Source: Arenicellales bacterium (GTDB lineage: Bacteria; Pseudomonadota; Gammaproteobacteria; Arenicellales; UBA868). From it: 16,074 nt of DNA. The stretch covers positions 1 through 16,074 of the forward strand of contig JAPKAJ010000022.1 of the NCBI GenBank assembly GCA_028825345.1, given 5' to 3'. The notes under the pieces were generated by a model. That model was given only the letters and a program-made list of their open reading frames with translations. It did no database searches and was not told the origin of the DNA. The position numbers and the translations under genes were made by a program. Below, piece after piece: positions 1-8,553 of this stretch (positions are counted from its first letter, which is position 1; each line of letters starts with the position of its first letter).

Positions 1-456
1 CAGTAATTGCAGACAAAGGTTGGCGCCAAGCCCTGCGACAACATCGTCTGCGACAATTCCTAAACCACCTCCCAGGCGTTGGTCAATCGTTGAAATCGGG
101 GGTGGCTTAAAGATATCCAATAACCGGAATAAAACAAACCCGGTCAATAGCGCCGGTACCGATGGGGGCACCAGTGCCAGTGTTATCAGAATGCCCGCAA
201 TCTCATCAATGACAATGCGGGGATCATCATGAACTCCGAGTAAATTCGCCGTACGCCCCGACACCCAGATGGCGATCATCACAACCAGAGTCATGATCAC
301 AAGATAAAGCGCGGGCCCGGCGTGCCACAAAAACCAGGCCAAGACGAGACCCGGTAGCGTACCGACCGTACCCGGCGCCCACGGGCTACGACCAGTGCCA
401 AAACCTTGCCCGATCAGGCAGATGAAGCGTTCAATAACCGAAAGAGTTCTCGCCAC
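1..456 (-). CDS. pgpA: Phosphatidylglycerophosphatase A, C-terminus cut by window edge
   Basis: PgpA removes the phosphate from phosphatidylglycerophosphate to give phosphatidylglycerol at the inner membrane. I translated the minus strand by hand: 152 codons are present and the frame runs off the window. Family motifs are visible: HDD at residues 76-78, an IVIDEIAG stretch at 81-88, FRLLDIFKPPPI at 110-121, and an ADDVVAG stretch at 136-142. These correspond to the acidic active-site blocks of E. coli PgpA (about 170 residues). Hydrophobic segments near residues 34-64 and 89-113 fit a membrane protein. The start is GTG at 456: it is the second codon after an in-frame TAA that is also the thiL stop, and AAGG lies four bases upstream. 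The gap to thiL is 6 bases, so it is probably the last gene of the thiL transcript. Confidence 0.93.
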   Translation of the reverse strand, partial: MARTLSVIERFICLIGQGFGTGRSPWAPGTVGTLPGLVLAWFLWHAGPALYLVIMTLVVMIAIWVSGRTANLLGVHDDPRIVIDEIAGILITLALVPPSVPALLTGFVLFRLLDIFKPPPISTIDQRLGGGLGIVADDVVAGLGANLCLQLL

Positions 457-462
457 TACGCC

Positions 463-1413
463 TTACCCGCTCCAGCTGTGTCGGTAGCCCGGCACCAGTT
501 CAGTCAAAATCCTACCGTTATGACGCACATGACAAGTCCCGCTAGGAGTCACCTCACCGATACAGGTCAACGGGAGAGCAAGCTCCTCTTCAAGAACGCT
601 AACCGAGCCTCGCCTCGCCGTGGGCACGGTAAAACAGAGTTCATAATCATCCCCACCCCCCAACGCTAACTCCAAGGCACGGCGATGGCCAAGGTAGCGC
701 TCCGCCTGCGGGTAAAGCGGAATTCGGCCGGCATCGATATCCGCACCCAAATTACCGCTCGCATGAAGAATATGACCAAGATCACACAACAAGCCGTCAG
801 AAATATCGATAGCGCTGTGTGCCAGCCCGACGAGTGCGACTCCGAGTGCAAGTCTGGGCTGGGGATACCATAAGGCGTCCCGTAACGCGTCTTCTGAACG
901 CACATCATCGCGTTCGAGTGCGGCAGCCGCGCCGCCCAGGCGACCGCTCACATATATACTGTCCCCTGCCTGAGCCCCATTGCGACATAGCGCTGCCCCT
1001 GTGCTTACACGGCCGCCCACAGTCATTGTTATCGACAGCGGACCGCGGGTGGTGTCGCCCCCCACGAGCGCGACATCGTAGCGACGGGCCAGAGCCAGCA
1101 GTGAGACCGCAAACTGCTCTATCCACGATTCATCAAGCGACGGTAAAGTAAGATTAAGTGTCGCCCATTCAGCGCTTGCGCCCATGGCTGCGATGTCACT
1201 AAGATTAACCGCCAACGCCCGGTGCCCTATTGATGCGGCTGAGTGCTCTTTATGAAAATGAGTATCACAAACCAGCGTATCGGTAACGACAACACTTTCG
1301 GTGCCCGGGGTATGAGCGAGCACTGCGCCATCATCGCCGATGCCAAGTGTGACCCCTTTTCGCCCGGGTTGAGGATGGTCGAAATACCGAGCCACCAGTT
1401 CAAATTCATCCAT
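463..1413 (-). CDS. thiL: Thiamine-monophosphate kinase
   Basis: ThiL phosphorylates thiamine monophosphate with ATP to make the cofactor thiamine diphosphate, in the cytoplasm. The 316-residue protein has nearly the length of E. coli ThiL (325). Visible motifs of the PurM/ThiL ATP-binding fold are GIGDD at 24-28, TDTLV at 44-48, NLSDIAAMGA at 70-79 and GGDTTRG at 118-124. Further on are an AIDISDGL block and a GGGDDYELCFTV block, all shared with the E. coli protein. The ATG at 1413-1411 overlaps the nusB stop by one base (TAATG), which suggests translational coupling to nusB. The nusB-thiL-pgpA order is the usual gammaproteobacterial one. Confidence 0.98.
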   Translation of the reverse strand: MDEFELVARYFDHPQPGRKGVTLGIGDDGAVLAHTPGTESVVVTDTLVCDTHFHKEHSAASIGHRALAVNLSDIAAMGASAEWATLNLTLPSLDESWIEQFAVSLLALARRYDVALVGGDTTRGPLSITMTVGGRVSTGAALCRNGAQAGDSIYVSGRLGGAAAALERDDVRSEDALRDALWYPQPRLALGVALVGLAHSAIDISDGLLCDLGHILHASGNLGADIDAGRIPLYPQAERYLGHRRALELALGGGDDYELCFTVPTARRGSVSVLEEELALPLTCIGEVTPSGTCHVRHNGRILTELVPGYRHSWSG

Positions 1414-1847
1414 TAACTCGGCGGCTCATCATCACCATTGCTTTCGGTGCTTTTCGCAAGCTGGTGCAAAACGCTATTGACAAAACGATAGCCCTTTTCA
1501 GCGCCGAATACATGGGCAACCTGCACAGCTTCATTAATAGCAACCTTCTTGGGCACATCAGGGCGAAAGAGAATCTCGTACGCGCCCACCAGCACGATAG
1601 CCCGTTCTACCGGATCCAATTTATCGGACGCTCTTTCCGAAAAAACCTCCAAGCGCCGCTCCAGTTCATCCTGGTAATGAGGCACTTGTGTAATCAGGTG
1701 ACGAAAGTAGTCCAGATCCACGCTGGCGAAAGTCTCGTCGCTGATAAACTTCGACTCGATATCACCCGGGGCCTGACCGGTCACCAGCCATTGGTACAGG
1801 GCTTGGGTCGCGTTGCGCCGGGCCAAATGACGTGGAGAGGCGGGCAT
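1413..1847 (-). CDS. nusB: Transcription antitermination factor NusB
   Basis: NusB binds NusE (ribosomal protein S10) and boxA RNA and promotes antitermination during rRNA transcription. The protein is 144 residues, close to E. coli NusB (139). It opens with a typical RRNATQALYQW segment and carries the conserved blocks with the sequences AIVLVGAYEILFRPDVPKKVAINEAV and GYRFVNSVLHQLA in abbreviated recall: the first around residues 84-109, the second near 120-133. An upstream ATG at 1910 keeps the frame open, but the 21 added residues look unlike NusB and overlap the previous gene. The ATG at 1847, one base after the stop of the RibB gene, is the better start. In many gammaproteobacteria ribH sits directly upstream; here it does not. 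Confidence 0.97.
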   Translation of the reverse strand: MPASPRHLARRNATQALYQWLVTGQAPGDIESKFISDETFASVDLDYFRHLITQVPHYQDELERRLEVFSERASDKLDPVERAIVLVGAYEILFRPDVPKKVAINEAVQVAHVFGAEKGYRFVNSVLHQLAKSTESNGDDEPPS

Positions 1848-1848
1848 G

Positions 1849-2967
1849 TCAGGCAGGGCCCGAATCGTTAATATATTCCACCACTTCGAGTCCGAAACCA
1901 GACAATGCATGGGTGCGTAATGGAGTGCCCAGTACCCGCACCTTGCCTACTCCCAAATCGGCAAGAATTTGGCTTCCCGCGCCGAGCATCCGCAATTCAC
2001 GCTCCTTGCCATCACTGTCAGCCTCCCCGCGCAAGCGCCGGTCGAGTTGTGTCGCGTCTTCCGAGTACTCCAAAAGCACGAGTACACCGGCCGACTCCTT
2101 GGAGATTCGCGCTAATGCCGCATCTACACTCCAGCGTTGACTGTCACGCGCCTGCGCCAACATGTCGAAAGCCCCGCGGTGGGCATTCACCCGAACCACC
2201 GTCGGTTCGTCAGATTTGATCGAACCATGGATCAGGGCCATATGCACCTGCTTGAGTTCACCGTCTTCGTAGATCACCGCTCGAAAGTCCCCGTGTCGGG
2301 TATTGATCAGGTTTTCAGAGACCCTCCATACCGTTAGTTCTGTACGCATCCGGTAACGGATGAGGTCTGCAATGGTTCCAATTTTCAGCCCATGTACCTG
2401 TCCAAACTCTAGAAGGTCGGGCAATCGAGCCATACTGCCGTCTGGATTCAGAATCTCACAAATAACACTGGCAGGTTCCAGCCCGGCAAGTCGAGCCAGA
2501 TCCACTCCGGCCTCGGTATGCCCAGCACGAGTCAACACCCCACCTGGCTGCGCCATAATGGGAAAGACGTGTCCTGGGCTGACAATATCGGCAGCCGACG
2601 CGTTCTCGCTGACGGCTGTGCGGATCGTATGCGCGCGGTCCGCTGCCGAGATGCCGGTAGTTACTCCGGATGCTGCTTCAATTGAGACAGTGAAATTGGT
2701 CGAGTAACGAGCATTATTATCATTGACCATTAACGGTAGTTTTAAATCACGGCAGCGATCCTCAGAGAGGGTCAGGCAAATTAGTCCACGGCCTTGCCCC
2801 GCCATAAAGTTGATATGCTCCGCGGTAACGAATCCCGCCGCGACAATCAGATCACCTTCATTCTCCCGATCCTCATCATCGACCAGGATCACCATCTGGC
2901 CTTGAAGGTAATCACGCAGAATATCCTCGATTGGACTAACTGCGCCGGGCAACTTTTCGGTACTCAT
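1849..2967 (-). CDS. ribB: 3,4-dihydroxy-2-butanone 4-phosphate synthase fused to a degenerate GTP cyclohydrolase II domain (RibBX type)
   Basis: The N-terminal domain (about residues 10-205) makes 3,4-dihydroxy-2-butanone 4-phosphate from ribulose 5-phosphate for the riboflavin pathway. Its signature residues are intact: DDEDRENEGDL at 30-40, PGHVFPI at 131-137 and HTEAG at 150-154. The C-terminal part (about 206-372) has the outline of GTP cyclohydrolase II and ends in the RibBA-like ALSGFGLEVVEY, but it has no cysteine: the last cysteine of the protein is C170. The three zinc-binding cysteines expected after VRV are replaced by a segment reading NAHRGAFDMLA. This matches the proteobacterial RibBX variant described in the literature, whose C-terminal domain is not a working RibA. 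AGGG lies 8 bases before the ATG. A 66-base gap separates it from ribE, and nusB follows after one base. Confidence 0.93.
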   Translation of the reverse strand: MSTEKLPGAVSPIEDILRDYLQGQMVILVDDEDRENEGDLIVAAGFVTAEHINFMAGQGRGLICLTLSEDRCRDLKLPLMVNDNNARYSTNFTVSIEAASGVTTGISAADRAHTIRTAVSENASAADIVSPGHVFPIMAQPGGVLTRAGHTEAGVDLARLAGLEPASVICEILNPDGSMARLPDLLEFGQVHGLKIGTIADLIRYRMRTELTVWRVSENLINTRHGDFRAVIYEDGELKQVHMALIHGSIKSDEPTVVRVNAHRGAFDMLAQARDSQRWSVDAALARISKESAGVLVLLEYSEDATQLDRRLRGEADSDGKERELRMLGAGSQILADLGVGKVRVLGTPLRTHALSGFGLEVVEYINDSGPA

Positions 2968-3033
2968 CGGATGACCCTGGTCTCGTTTTTAAAAGGTGCG
3001 ACAATAGTTAAGCGCATCACAGTTCATTCTGGC

Positions 3034-3642
3034 TCATTCATCACATTCCTGTAGCCGTTTAAGGTAACGTGCAACAAGATCCACCTCAATATGAACCAAG
3101 TGATCGATCTCCAATTCCCCCAGGGTGGTTGCTGTAAGTGTATGAGGTACCAAATTTAACTCGAACTCGACAGCAGAGTTGCTGTCATCAACCCGGTTCA
3201 CGGTCAGGCTGACGCCATCAACCGTCACCGACCCTTTTTCGGCAATAAGCGGGGCAAGCACGCGGGGTGCCCTAAACCGCATCCGTGTAGAGCGTCCTGC
3301 GGGCTCTTTGGCGACAAGCGTACCCAAGCCGTCGACGTGCCCGCTCACCAGATGCCCACCAAAACGATCTCCAACACTCATTGCAAGCTCAAGATTTACC
3401 CGACTCCCTTTAGACAGCTTGCCCAGATGGGTCCGCGACAGAGTCTCTTCCGATACGTCAAAAGCCAAACAGCGATCTGAAAGCCGAGCAACGGTTAAAC
3501 AGACTCCACTGACGGACACGCTGTCTCCAAGCGAAATATTTTCACCGACTAAGCCCTCGAGCCCCAGCTCTATCGTCAGCTCACCATCGCGGCCAGACAC
3601 CGCACAAACACGAGCAACACTTTGAACGATTCCCGTAAACAT
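3034..3642 (-). CDS. ribE: Riboflavin synthase, alpha subunit
   Basis: This enzyme dismutates two molecules of 6,7-dimethyl-8-ribityllumazine into riboflavin and a pyrimidine that is recycled; it is called ribC in E. coli. The 202 residues form the two tandem lumazine-binding barrels of the family. The first starts with MFTGIVQ and contains SGVCLTV at 45-51; the second contains GGHLVSGHV at 95-103 and DGVSLTV at 142-148. The repeat of the SGVCLTV and DGVSLTV blocks shows the internal duplication. The frame is open 57 bases further upstream, but MFTGIVQ is the near-universal N-terminus, so ATG at 3642 is chosen. It lies 2 bases after the ribD stop. Its substrate needs lumazine synthase (RibH), which is not in this window. 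Confidence 0.97.
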   Translation of the reverse strand: MFTGIVQSVARVCAVSGRDGELTIELGLEGLVGENISLGDSVSVSGVCLTVARLSDRCLAFDVSEETLSRTHLGKLSKGSRVNLELAMSVGDRFGGHLVSGHVDGLGTLVAKEPAGRSTRMRFRAPRVLAPLIAEKGSVTVDGVSLTVNRVDDSNSAVEFELNLVPHTLTATTLGELEIDHLVHIEVDLVARYLKRLQECDE

Positions 3643-3644
3643 AT

Positions 3645-4751
3645 TCAATGCGAGCCATGGGGCCGATAGACTAAACGCAGGTCGCGGCCGATCTGGCAAA
3701 CATCGCTAAGTTCGAAACGCAATCTATCGTCCATGGATCCAATTGCGGGCATGACGAACATACCGCGACCCCCCGAGCCCAACACATCAGGCGACTGGTA
3801 GACCCACACTTCGTCAACCAACCCGTCTGACACGAAAGCGCCGGCTACCGCTGCACCTGCTTCGACCAATACTTCGTTGCAGTCGCGAGCGGCCAACAGA
3901 TCCAGCAGTTGACCAAGATCTACTTTCCCGTCAGAGCCGCGCAGGTAAACCCGCTCAGTGCGCTGATCGAACTCACTTACTGTTTGCTTTTCATCAGAAC
4001 CGACGATCAGTACCGGGCCAGCGACAGAAAATAGTCGTGCCGCAGGGTCAACCTGTTTACGACCAACGAGTACTACCCGCAACGGTTGCACCACAGGCTC
4101 GTCAAGGCGCACATTGAGTCGTGGATTGTCAGCGCGGATGGTTCCAATACCGCTCACCAGAGCGCAACTTCGGGCGCGAAGATGTTGCACATCGTTACGC
4201 GCTTCCTCGCTGGTAATCCACTGGCTGCTGCCGTCACAGGCCGCGGTGCGCCCATCCATCGTTGCTGCGACCTTGAGCCGAACCAAAGGTCGCCCCGTCT
4301 CCATCCGACGGCAGAAACCGGAATTAAGTTCCCGGGCGCCTAATTCGTCGTCAGCGAGAATCACCTCGATCCCCGCTTGTTCTAACATCCGATGCCCCCG
4401 CCCGGCGACCTTGGGATTGGGGTCACCCATGGCGGAAACCACTCGCTGAACCCCGGCATCGATCAGTGCCTGTGCGCACGGTCCAGTTCGCCCCTGGTGA
4501 GCACAAGGTTCAAGGCTGACAAACACCTCCGCGCCTTGAGCCCGCACGCCAGCGTTGCGTAAAGCATGAACCTCGGCATGGGGTTTACCCGCTTTTTCAT
4601 GCCAGCCCTCACCGACGATCGTGTGATCTTGAACAATCACACAGCCGACCCGAGGGTTCGGTTTTGTTGTGTAAAGTCCTTTGCGCGCAAGCGCAACTGC
4701 CTGATTCATCAGATCACGGTCGCGGCCCGTTAGTTGGGTTGGAGTTATCAC
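3645..4751 (-). CDS. ribD: Bifunctional pyrimidine deaminase/reductase RibD
   Basis: RibD carries out two steps of riboflavin synthesis: deamination of the pyrimidine ring, then NADPH-dependent reduction of the ribosyl side chain. The 368-residue protein matches E. coli RibD (367). The N-terminal deaminase shows HAEV at 58-61 and the PC pairs at 82-83 and 91-92, giving zinc ligands H58, C83 and C92. The C-terminal reductase begins near residue 155 with VRLKVAATMDGRTA and includes a SQWITS block and an EVLVEAG block. The start is GTG at 4751-4749, overlapping the nrdR stop by four bases (GTGA), so translation is probably coupled to nrdR. The first internal ATG (residue 15) would cut into the deaminase domain. 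Confidence 0.97.
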   Translation of the reverse strand: MITPTQLTGRDRDLMNQAVALARKGLYTTKPNPRVGCVIVQDHTIVGEGWHEKAGKPHAEVHALRNAGVRAQGAEVFVSLEPCAHQGRTGPCAQALIDAGVQRVVSAMGDPNPKVAGRGHRMLEQAGIEVILADDELGARELNSGFCRRMETGRPLVRLKVAATMDGRTAACDGSSQWITSEEARNDVQHLRARSCALVSGIGTIRADNPRLNVRLDEPVVQPLRVVLVGRKQVDPAARLFSVAGPVLIVGSDEKQTVSEFDQRTERVYLRGSDGKVDLGQLLDLLAARDCNEVLVEAGAAVAGAFVSDGLVDEVWVYQSPDVLGSGGRGMFVMPAIGSMDDRLRFELSDVCQIGRDLRLVYRPHGSH

Positions 4752-5263
4752 TTTTCTTCTGAAACCTTTTCAACCAACAGTGACAACTGGGTCACATTGG
4801 AAGCAGCCCCCTTCTCCCGGCGCAGCCGGTCTACTTCTTTACTGAATGCAGAAACATCCTCGAAACTCCGATAGACCGATGCGTAACGCACGTAGGCGAT
4901 CTCATCTGTGCGCTGCAGTCGATCCATCATGGCCTGTCCTATCAAGGCGGATCGTACCTCCGGCTCACCGCTCAACTGCATCTGACGGCTGACGGCATTA
5001 ATCAACGCCTCTACTTTATCCGACCCAACAGGGCGCTTCTCGAGCGCTCGTAATAAGCCTCGGCGAAGCTTTTCCTCATCCCAGGGCTCACGACGGCCAT
5101 CGCTTTTAATAACCCGAGGTTGCTCAAGCTCAAAACGTTCAAAAGTAGTAAAACGATGACTGCAGCCCTGGCACTCCCGGCGGCGGCGGACCGTAGCGCC
5201 TGCATTACTAATCCGCGAGTCGACTACCCGGGTATCCTCGTTGGAGCAAGCAGGGCAACGCAT
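4748..5263 (-). CDS. nrdR: Transcriptional repressor NrdR of ribonucleotide reductase genes
   Basis: NrdR senses ATP/dATP and represses ribonucleotide reductase operons through NrdR boxes; no nrd target gene is in the window. The N-terminal zinc ribbon has C3, C6, C31 and C34, followed by FTTFER at 38-43 and an ATP-cone domain (about 49-139) with IKSDGRREPWD near its start and YVRYASVYRSF near its end. At 171 residues it is about 20 longer than E. coli NrdR (149), through a charged C-terminal tail. The ATG at 5263 gives the canonical MRCPAC start, but there is no clear Shine-Dalgarno: the preceding bases are a short GC-rich stem followed by a T-rich run. It follows secF after 28 bases and precedes ribD with a 4-base overlap. 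Confidence 0.97.
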   Translation of the reverse strand: MRCPACSNEDTRVVDSRISNAGATVRRRRECQGCSHRFTTFERFELEQPRVIKSDGRREPWDEEKLRRGLLRALEKRPVGSDKVEALINAVSRQMQLSGEPEVRSALIGQAMMDRLQRTDEIAYVRYASVYRSFEDVSAFSKEVDRLRREKGAASNVTQLSLLVEKVSEEK

Positions 5264-5291
5264 AAGAAAAAGGCCGGCAGCGGCGACTTAC

Positions 5292-6302
5292 TTAGGGTAA
5301 GGGGTCGCCTTCAACGCCTTCCTTCGGTACTGGAAGCATATCCTCACGGGATATCCCGAGCATAAGCACCGCAGGACTGGCCACAAAGATCGAAGAGTAA
5401 GTCCCGATAATCACCCCCACCAACAACGCGGACGCGAACCCTTTGATGATTTCCCCACCGGCCAACAGTAATGTCAGCACCACCAGCAGAGTTGTAACCG
5501 AAGTGAGGACCGTACGCGGGAGTGTCTGGTTGACTGAGTTATTCATGATTGCAACGACACTGCCTTTACGCATTTTCCGGAAATTATCGCGAACGCGATC
5601 AAAAACAACGATCGTGTCATTCAGCGAGTAGCCGATTACTGCCAATACCGCAGCCAGCACGGGTAACGAGAACTCAAGTGCGAGCACCGAGAAGACACCT
5701 AGCGTAATAAGAACATCGTGCACCAACGCGACAACAGCGCCAATGGCAAAACGCCACTCAAAGCGTATCGCCACATAAATCAGTATGCCGATCAGCGCAT
5801 ACAGCATCGCCAGGCCGCCTTTTTCAGTCAATTCACCGCCAACCTGCGGGCCCACAAACTCTACTCTGCGCATCTGGACCGTGCAGTCGCCAACCAACAC
5901 GCCGTCCGTCGAACGACACTGTTGAAGGCCCCCTTCGGGACTCTCAGTGAGCACTTCACCAATAGGCGTGCGCAAAGCTTCCAAAACGGCAGTGCTGCGC
6001 TCAGCAGATGCTTGCCCGGCAACAACAGGCAGACGAATCAGAATATCTTTTGAGGTGCCGAAATATTGGACGATCGCACTGTCAATGCCCGCCTCGTCTA
6101 ATACATAGCGCACCTTGACCGGATCAACAGCCTCGGCATAAGAGACCTCTACCAGTGTTCCACCGGTGAAATCGATTCCGAAATTCAGACCTCGGATTCC
6201 CAGAGAGCTTGCGCTGATAGCGAGCAACACCAAAGAAACAAGCAGGGCTGAGCGCCGCCTACCCAGAAAATCGTAATCGGTGGCTTTTTCAAAAAAACGC
6301 AT
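5292..6302 (-). CDS. secF: Protein translocase subunit SecF
   Basis: SecF works with SecD and YajC in the inner membrane, using the proton gradient to help pull exported proteins across after SecYEG-SecA translocation. The protein is 336 residues (E. coli 323). TM1 spans about residues 18-36. GIDFTGG at 42-48 is the conserved start of the first periplasmic domain. The C-terminal half has five further hydrophobic segments, with FEWRFA after the second TM and a SLNDTIVVFDRVRDN block in the TM4-TM5 region, both typical of the family. The ATG lies 7 bases after the secD stop, with a weak GAGACGG as ribosome binding site, which suggests coupled translation with secD. Confidence 0.98.
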   Translation of the reverse strand: MRFFEKATDYDFLGRRRSALLVSLVLLAISASSLGIRGLNFGIDFTGGTLVEVSYAEAVDPVKVRYVLDEAGIDSAIVQYFGTSKDILIRLPVVAGQASAERSTAVLEALRTPIGEVLTESPEGGLQQCRSTDGVLVGDCTVQMRRVEFVGPQVGGELTEKGGLAMLYALIGILIYVAIRFEWRFAIGAVVALVHDVLITLGVFSVLALEFSLPVLAAVLAVIGYSLNDTIVVFDRVRDNFRKMRKGSVVAIMNNSVNQTLPRTVLTSVTTLLVVLTLLLAGGEIIKGFASALLVGVIIGTYSSIFVASPAVLMLGISREDMLPVPKEGVEGDPLP

Positions 6303-6309
6303 ATCCGTC

Positions 6310-8196
6310 TCAGATCGCCAGGTCTTTCAGGCGGCGGCCGCCAAAAAAGAAGTTAACCAAAGCCCTTGTTAGGACGATTGCAGTAAACATCGACGTCAGA
6401 ATACCGATGCTAAGAGTGACCGCGAATCCCTTAATTGGCCCGGTGCCAAAATTAAAGAGCACTATTGCTGCAATCAATGTCGTCAAATTGGCATCGACAA
6501 TGGTTGAAAGTGCTCGCTCGTAACCGGTGTGAATGCTCGCCTGTGGTGTATTTCCGTTACGAAGTTCTTCGCGAATGCGCTCAAAAATGAGCACGTTGGC
6601 ATCCACTGCCATACCTACCGTCAACACAATACCAGCGACACCCGGCAGGGTTAAAGTCGCCTGTAGTAAAGACAGAACGGCGACGATCATTACCAGATTA
6701 AGCGCTAATGCCACGTTGGCAAAAAGGCCGAAAACCCGGTAGTAGATCGCCATAAATACTAGGACCAGGGCAAACCCAATCATCACGGACTGAAATCCTT
6801 GATCAATATTGGCCTGACCCAGGCTCGGGCCCACGGTCCGCTCTTCAATAATCTCTACAGGTGCCGCGAGCGAACCGGCTCGCAGCATCAAGGAAAGATC
6901 ACGCGCCTCATCGACGCTATCGAGGCCTTCGATCTGGAAACGCTTGCCGAGTTGGTCCCGAATTACCGGGGCCGTAATCACTTCTTCAATGCGTTGCTTG
7001 ACTCGTATCGCTCGACCGTCGGCACCTTTCACCGACATACCATCCACATCGGTTTTGATTGTGGACTTGCTCTCAATGTAAAGCACAGCCATGCGCTTGC
7101 CGATATTCTTGCCTGTTATTTTCTGATTGATTCGAGCGCCGATCGCATCCAAGGTGATGCTGACGATCGCGCCTCCGGTTTGGGTATCGATGCTCGCGGC
7201 AGCATCCACAATGTTTTCACCGGAGTAGATCACACGCTTTTTGAGCAAAATAGGCCGGCCATCCCGAAAGCGGAAGATCTTAGAACCTGGGGCCACTTTG
7301 CCGCTAAGGGCGGCATCAAGACTATGCTCTTCATCCACCATCATCATCTCGAGCGTCGCGGTGCGCCCAAGAATCCGTTTGGCGCGAGCTGTGTCCTGGA
7401 CTCCCGGCAACTGCACGACGATACGACGATCGCCCTGGCGCTGAATAACAGGTTCGGCAACCCCCAGCTGGTCGACCCGGTTGCGCAGCGCCGTGATGTT
7501 CTGTTCGAGTGCGAACTGGGATAACTCCTCTACCTCGTTGTCAGACAGGCGCATACGCAGTGCACCATCCGCGCTGCCCTTTGCATCCGCAATAACTAAA
7601 CCGGGCAATGTTTGTCTGATTTCGTCCACGGCATCTGCTAGCACCGCTGAGTCACGCAGTACCACCGTGATACCGCCAGAGCCATTCCGACCGATCTTCT
7701 GGTAGCGAATTTTGGCCTCACGCAACGTTGAACGAAGATCGGCGACATAACGATCTTCGGCCCGTCGCACGGCACTTTGCATATCGACTTCCAATAGGAA
7801 ATGCACACCACCGCGCAAGTCCAGGCCGAGGTACATTGGCAATGCGCCAAGCTGTGACAACCAGTCAGGCGCAGCCGGTAACAACGTCAAAGCAACGGTA
7901 GTGCCACTGGCAAGGCGTGACTCCAACAGGTCCCGCGCCTGTAACTGGGCGTCGGTGGTCGCAAACCGAACTCGTATTCCCCGATCATCTAGAACTACTG
8001 ACTTGTACTTAACCTGAGACGACTCCAGGACTTTTTGCACCTGGCCTAACTCCGCTGTTCCCAAGCGTGCGCCGCGTGCACCGCGCAATTGAACACCCGG
8101 ATCATCGCCGAACAGGTTAGGAAGAGCATAGAATGCCCCGGGCACGATCACCACTGCGATGATCAGCCACTTCCACCACGGAGTGTGGTTTCGCAT
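6310..8196 (-). CDS. secD: Protein translocase subunit SecD
   Basis: SecD is the larger partner of SecF in the proton-driven accessory complex of the Sec translocon. The protein is 628 residues, the usual size for gammaproteobacteria (E. coli 615). TM1 is at about residues 10-28, preceded by a tryptophan-rich cytoplasmic end (WWKW). GLDLRGG at 124-130 marks the start of the P1 head region. The large periplasmic part includes an ALRNRVDQLGVAEP block and IVVQLPG. The C-terminal five TM segments include VGMAVDANVLIFERIREE, the conserved TM4 region with the functionally important aspartate. The start is 4 bases after the yajC stop and has no strong ribosome binding site of its own, consistent with coupling. 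Confidence 0.98.
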   Translation of the reverse strand: MRNHTPWWKWLIIAVVIVPGAFYALPNLFGDDPGVQLRGARGARLGTAELGQVQKVLESSQVKYKSVVLDDRGIRVRFATTDAQLQARDLLESRLASGTTVALTLLPAAPDWLSQLGALPMYLGLDLRGGVHFLLEVDMQSAVRRAEDRYVADLRSTLREAKIRYQKIGRNGSGGITVVLRDSAVLADAVDEIRQTLPGLVIADAKGSADGALRMRLSDNEVEELSQFALEQNITALRNRVDQLGVAEPVIQRQGDRRIVVQLPGVQDTARAKRILGRTATLEMMMVDEEHSLDAALSGKVAPGSKIFRFRDGRPILLKKRVIYSGENIVDAAASIDTQTGGAIVSITLDAIGARINQKITGKNIGKRMAVLYIESKSTIKTDVDGMSVKGADGRAIRVKQRIEEVITAPVIRDQLGKRFQIEGLDSVDEARDLSLMLRAGSLAAPVEIIEERTVGPSLGQANIDQGFQSVMIGFALVLVFMAIYYRVFGLFANVALALNLVMIVAVLSLLQATLTLPGVAGIVLTVGMAVDANVLIFERIREELRNGNTPQASIHTGYERALSTIVDANLTTLIAAIVLFNFGTGPIKGFAVTLSIGILTSMFTAIVLTRALVNFFFGGRRLKDLAI

Positions 8197-8200
8197 TGGG

Positions 8201-8518
8201 TTAGTAAGTGCCCTTCGGCATCACTTGAGCGACCGACTGGCGTTGAACTTTGGCATTCAGGCCGGTGGCGATCTCCAGAGTGATAAAATTATCATCGAGG
8301 TCCGTGACTTTTCCCAAAAGCCCGCCATTGGTCACAATTTCTTCGCCCTTTTTGAGCGCTGTGACCATCTCCTTGTGCTGTTTGGCTCTTTTTTGCTGCG
8401 GGCGTATCAGCAAGAAGTAGAACAAAATAAAGATTACCACCAGCGGCAACAGGCTGAACAAGCCGCCGCCCGCGTCTCCCCCCGCTTGCGCCCAAGCGTC
8501 TGATATCAGGAAGTTCAT
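8201..8518 (-). CDS. yajC: Sec translocon accessory protein YajC
   Basis: YajC is a small inner-membrane protein that copurifies with SecDF and the Sec holotranslocon. The 105-residue protein (E. coli 110) has a short N-terminal segment rich in Gly/Ala, one TM helix at about residues 20-38 ending in the family motif LIRPQQKR, and a soluble tail with the conserved LKKGEEIVTNGGLLGKV and LEIATG blocks. A good ribosome binding site (GAGG, 8 bases upstream) precedes the ATG at 8518. It lies 35 bases after tgt and 4 bases before secD, the standard tgt-yajC-secD-secF order. Confidence 0.98.
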   Translation of the reverse strand: MNFLISDAWAQAGGDAGGGLFSLLPLVVIFILFYFLLIRPQQKRAKQHKEMVTALKKGEEIVTNGGLLGKVTDLDDNFITLEIATGLNAKVQRQSVAQVMPKGTY

Positions 8519-8553
8519 TGTTTTACCTCGTATAGGCCTGGAAAAGCGCGCGA

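Noticed and set aside
1413..1910. Longer NusB starting at ATG 1910
   Set aside because: The 21 extra residues do not resemble NusB and would overlap the RibB gene; ATG 1847 gives the normal length and sits one base after the preceding stop.
2968..3033. FMN riboswitch before the RibB gene
   Set aside because: The gap is only 66 bases, too short for the FMN riboswitch aptamer, and no RFN-element sequence is seen.
3643..3699. N-terminal extension of riboflavin synthase
   Set aside because: MFTGIVQ at 3642 is the conserved N-terminus; the upstream codons only reuse ribD sequence.
6799..7524. 241-codon open frame antisense to secD
   Set aside because: It lies wholly inside the conserved secD coding region and shows no family motif; it is explained by GC-rich codon structure.
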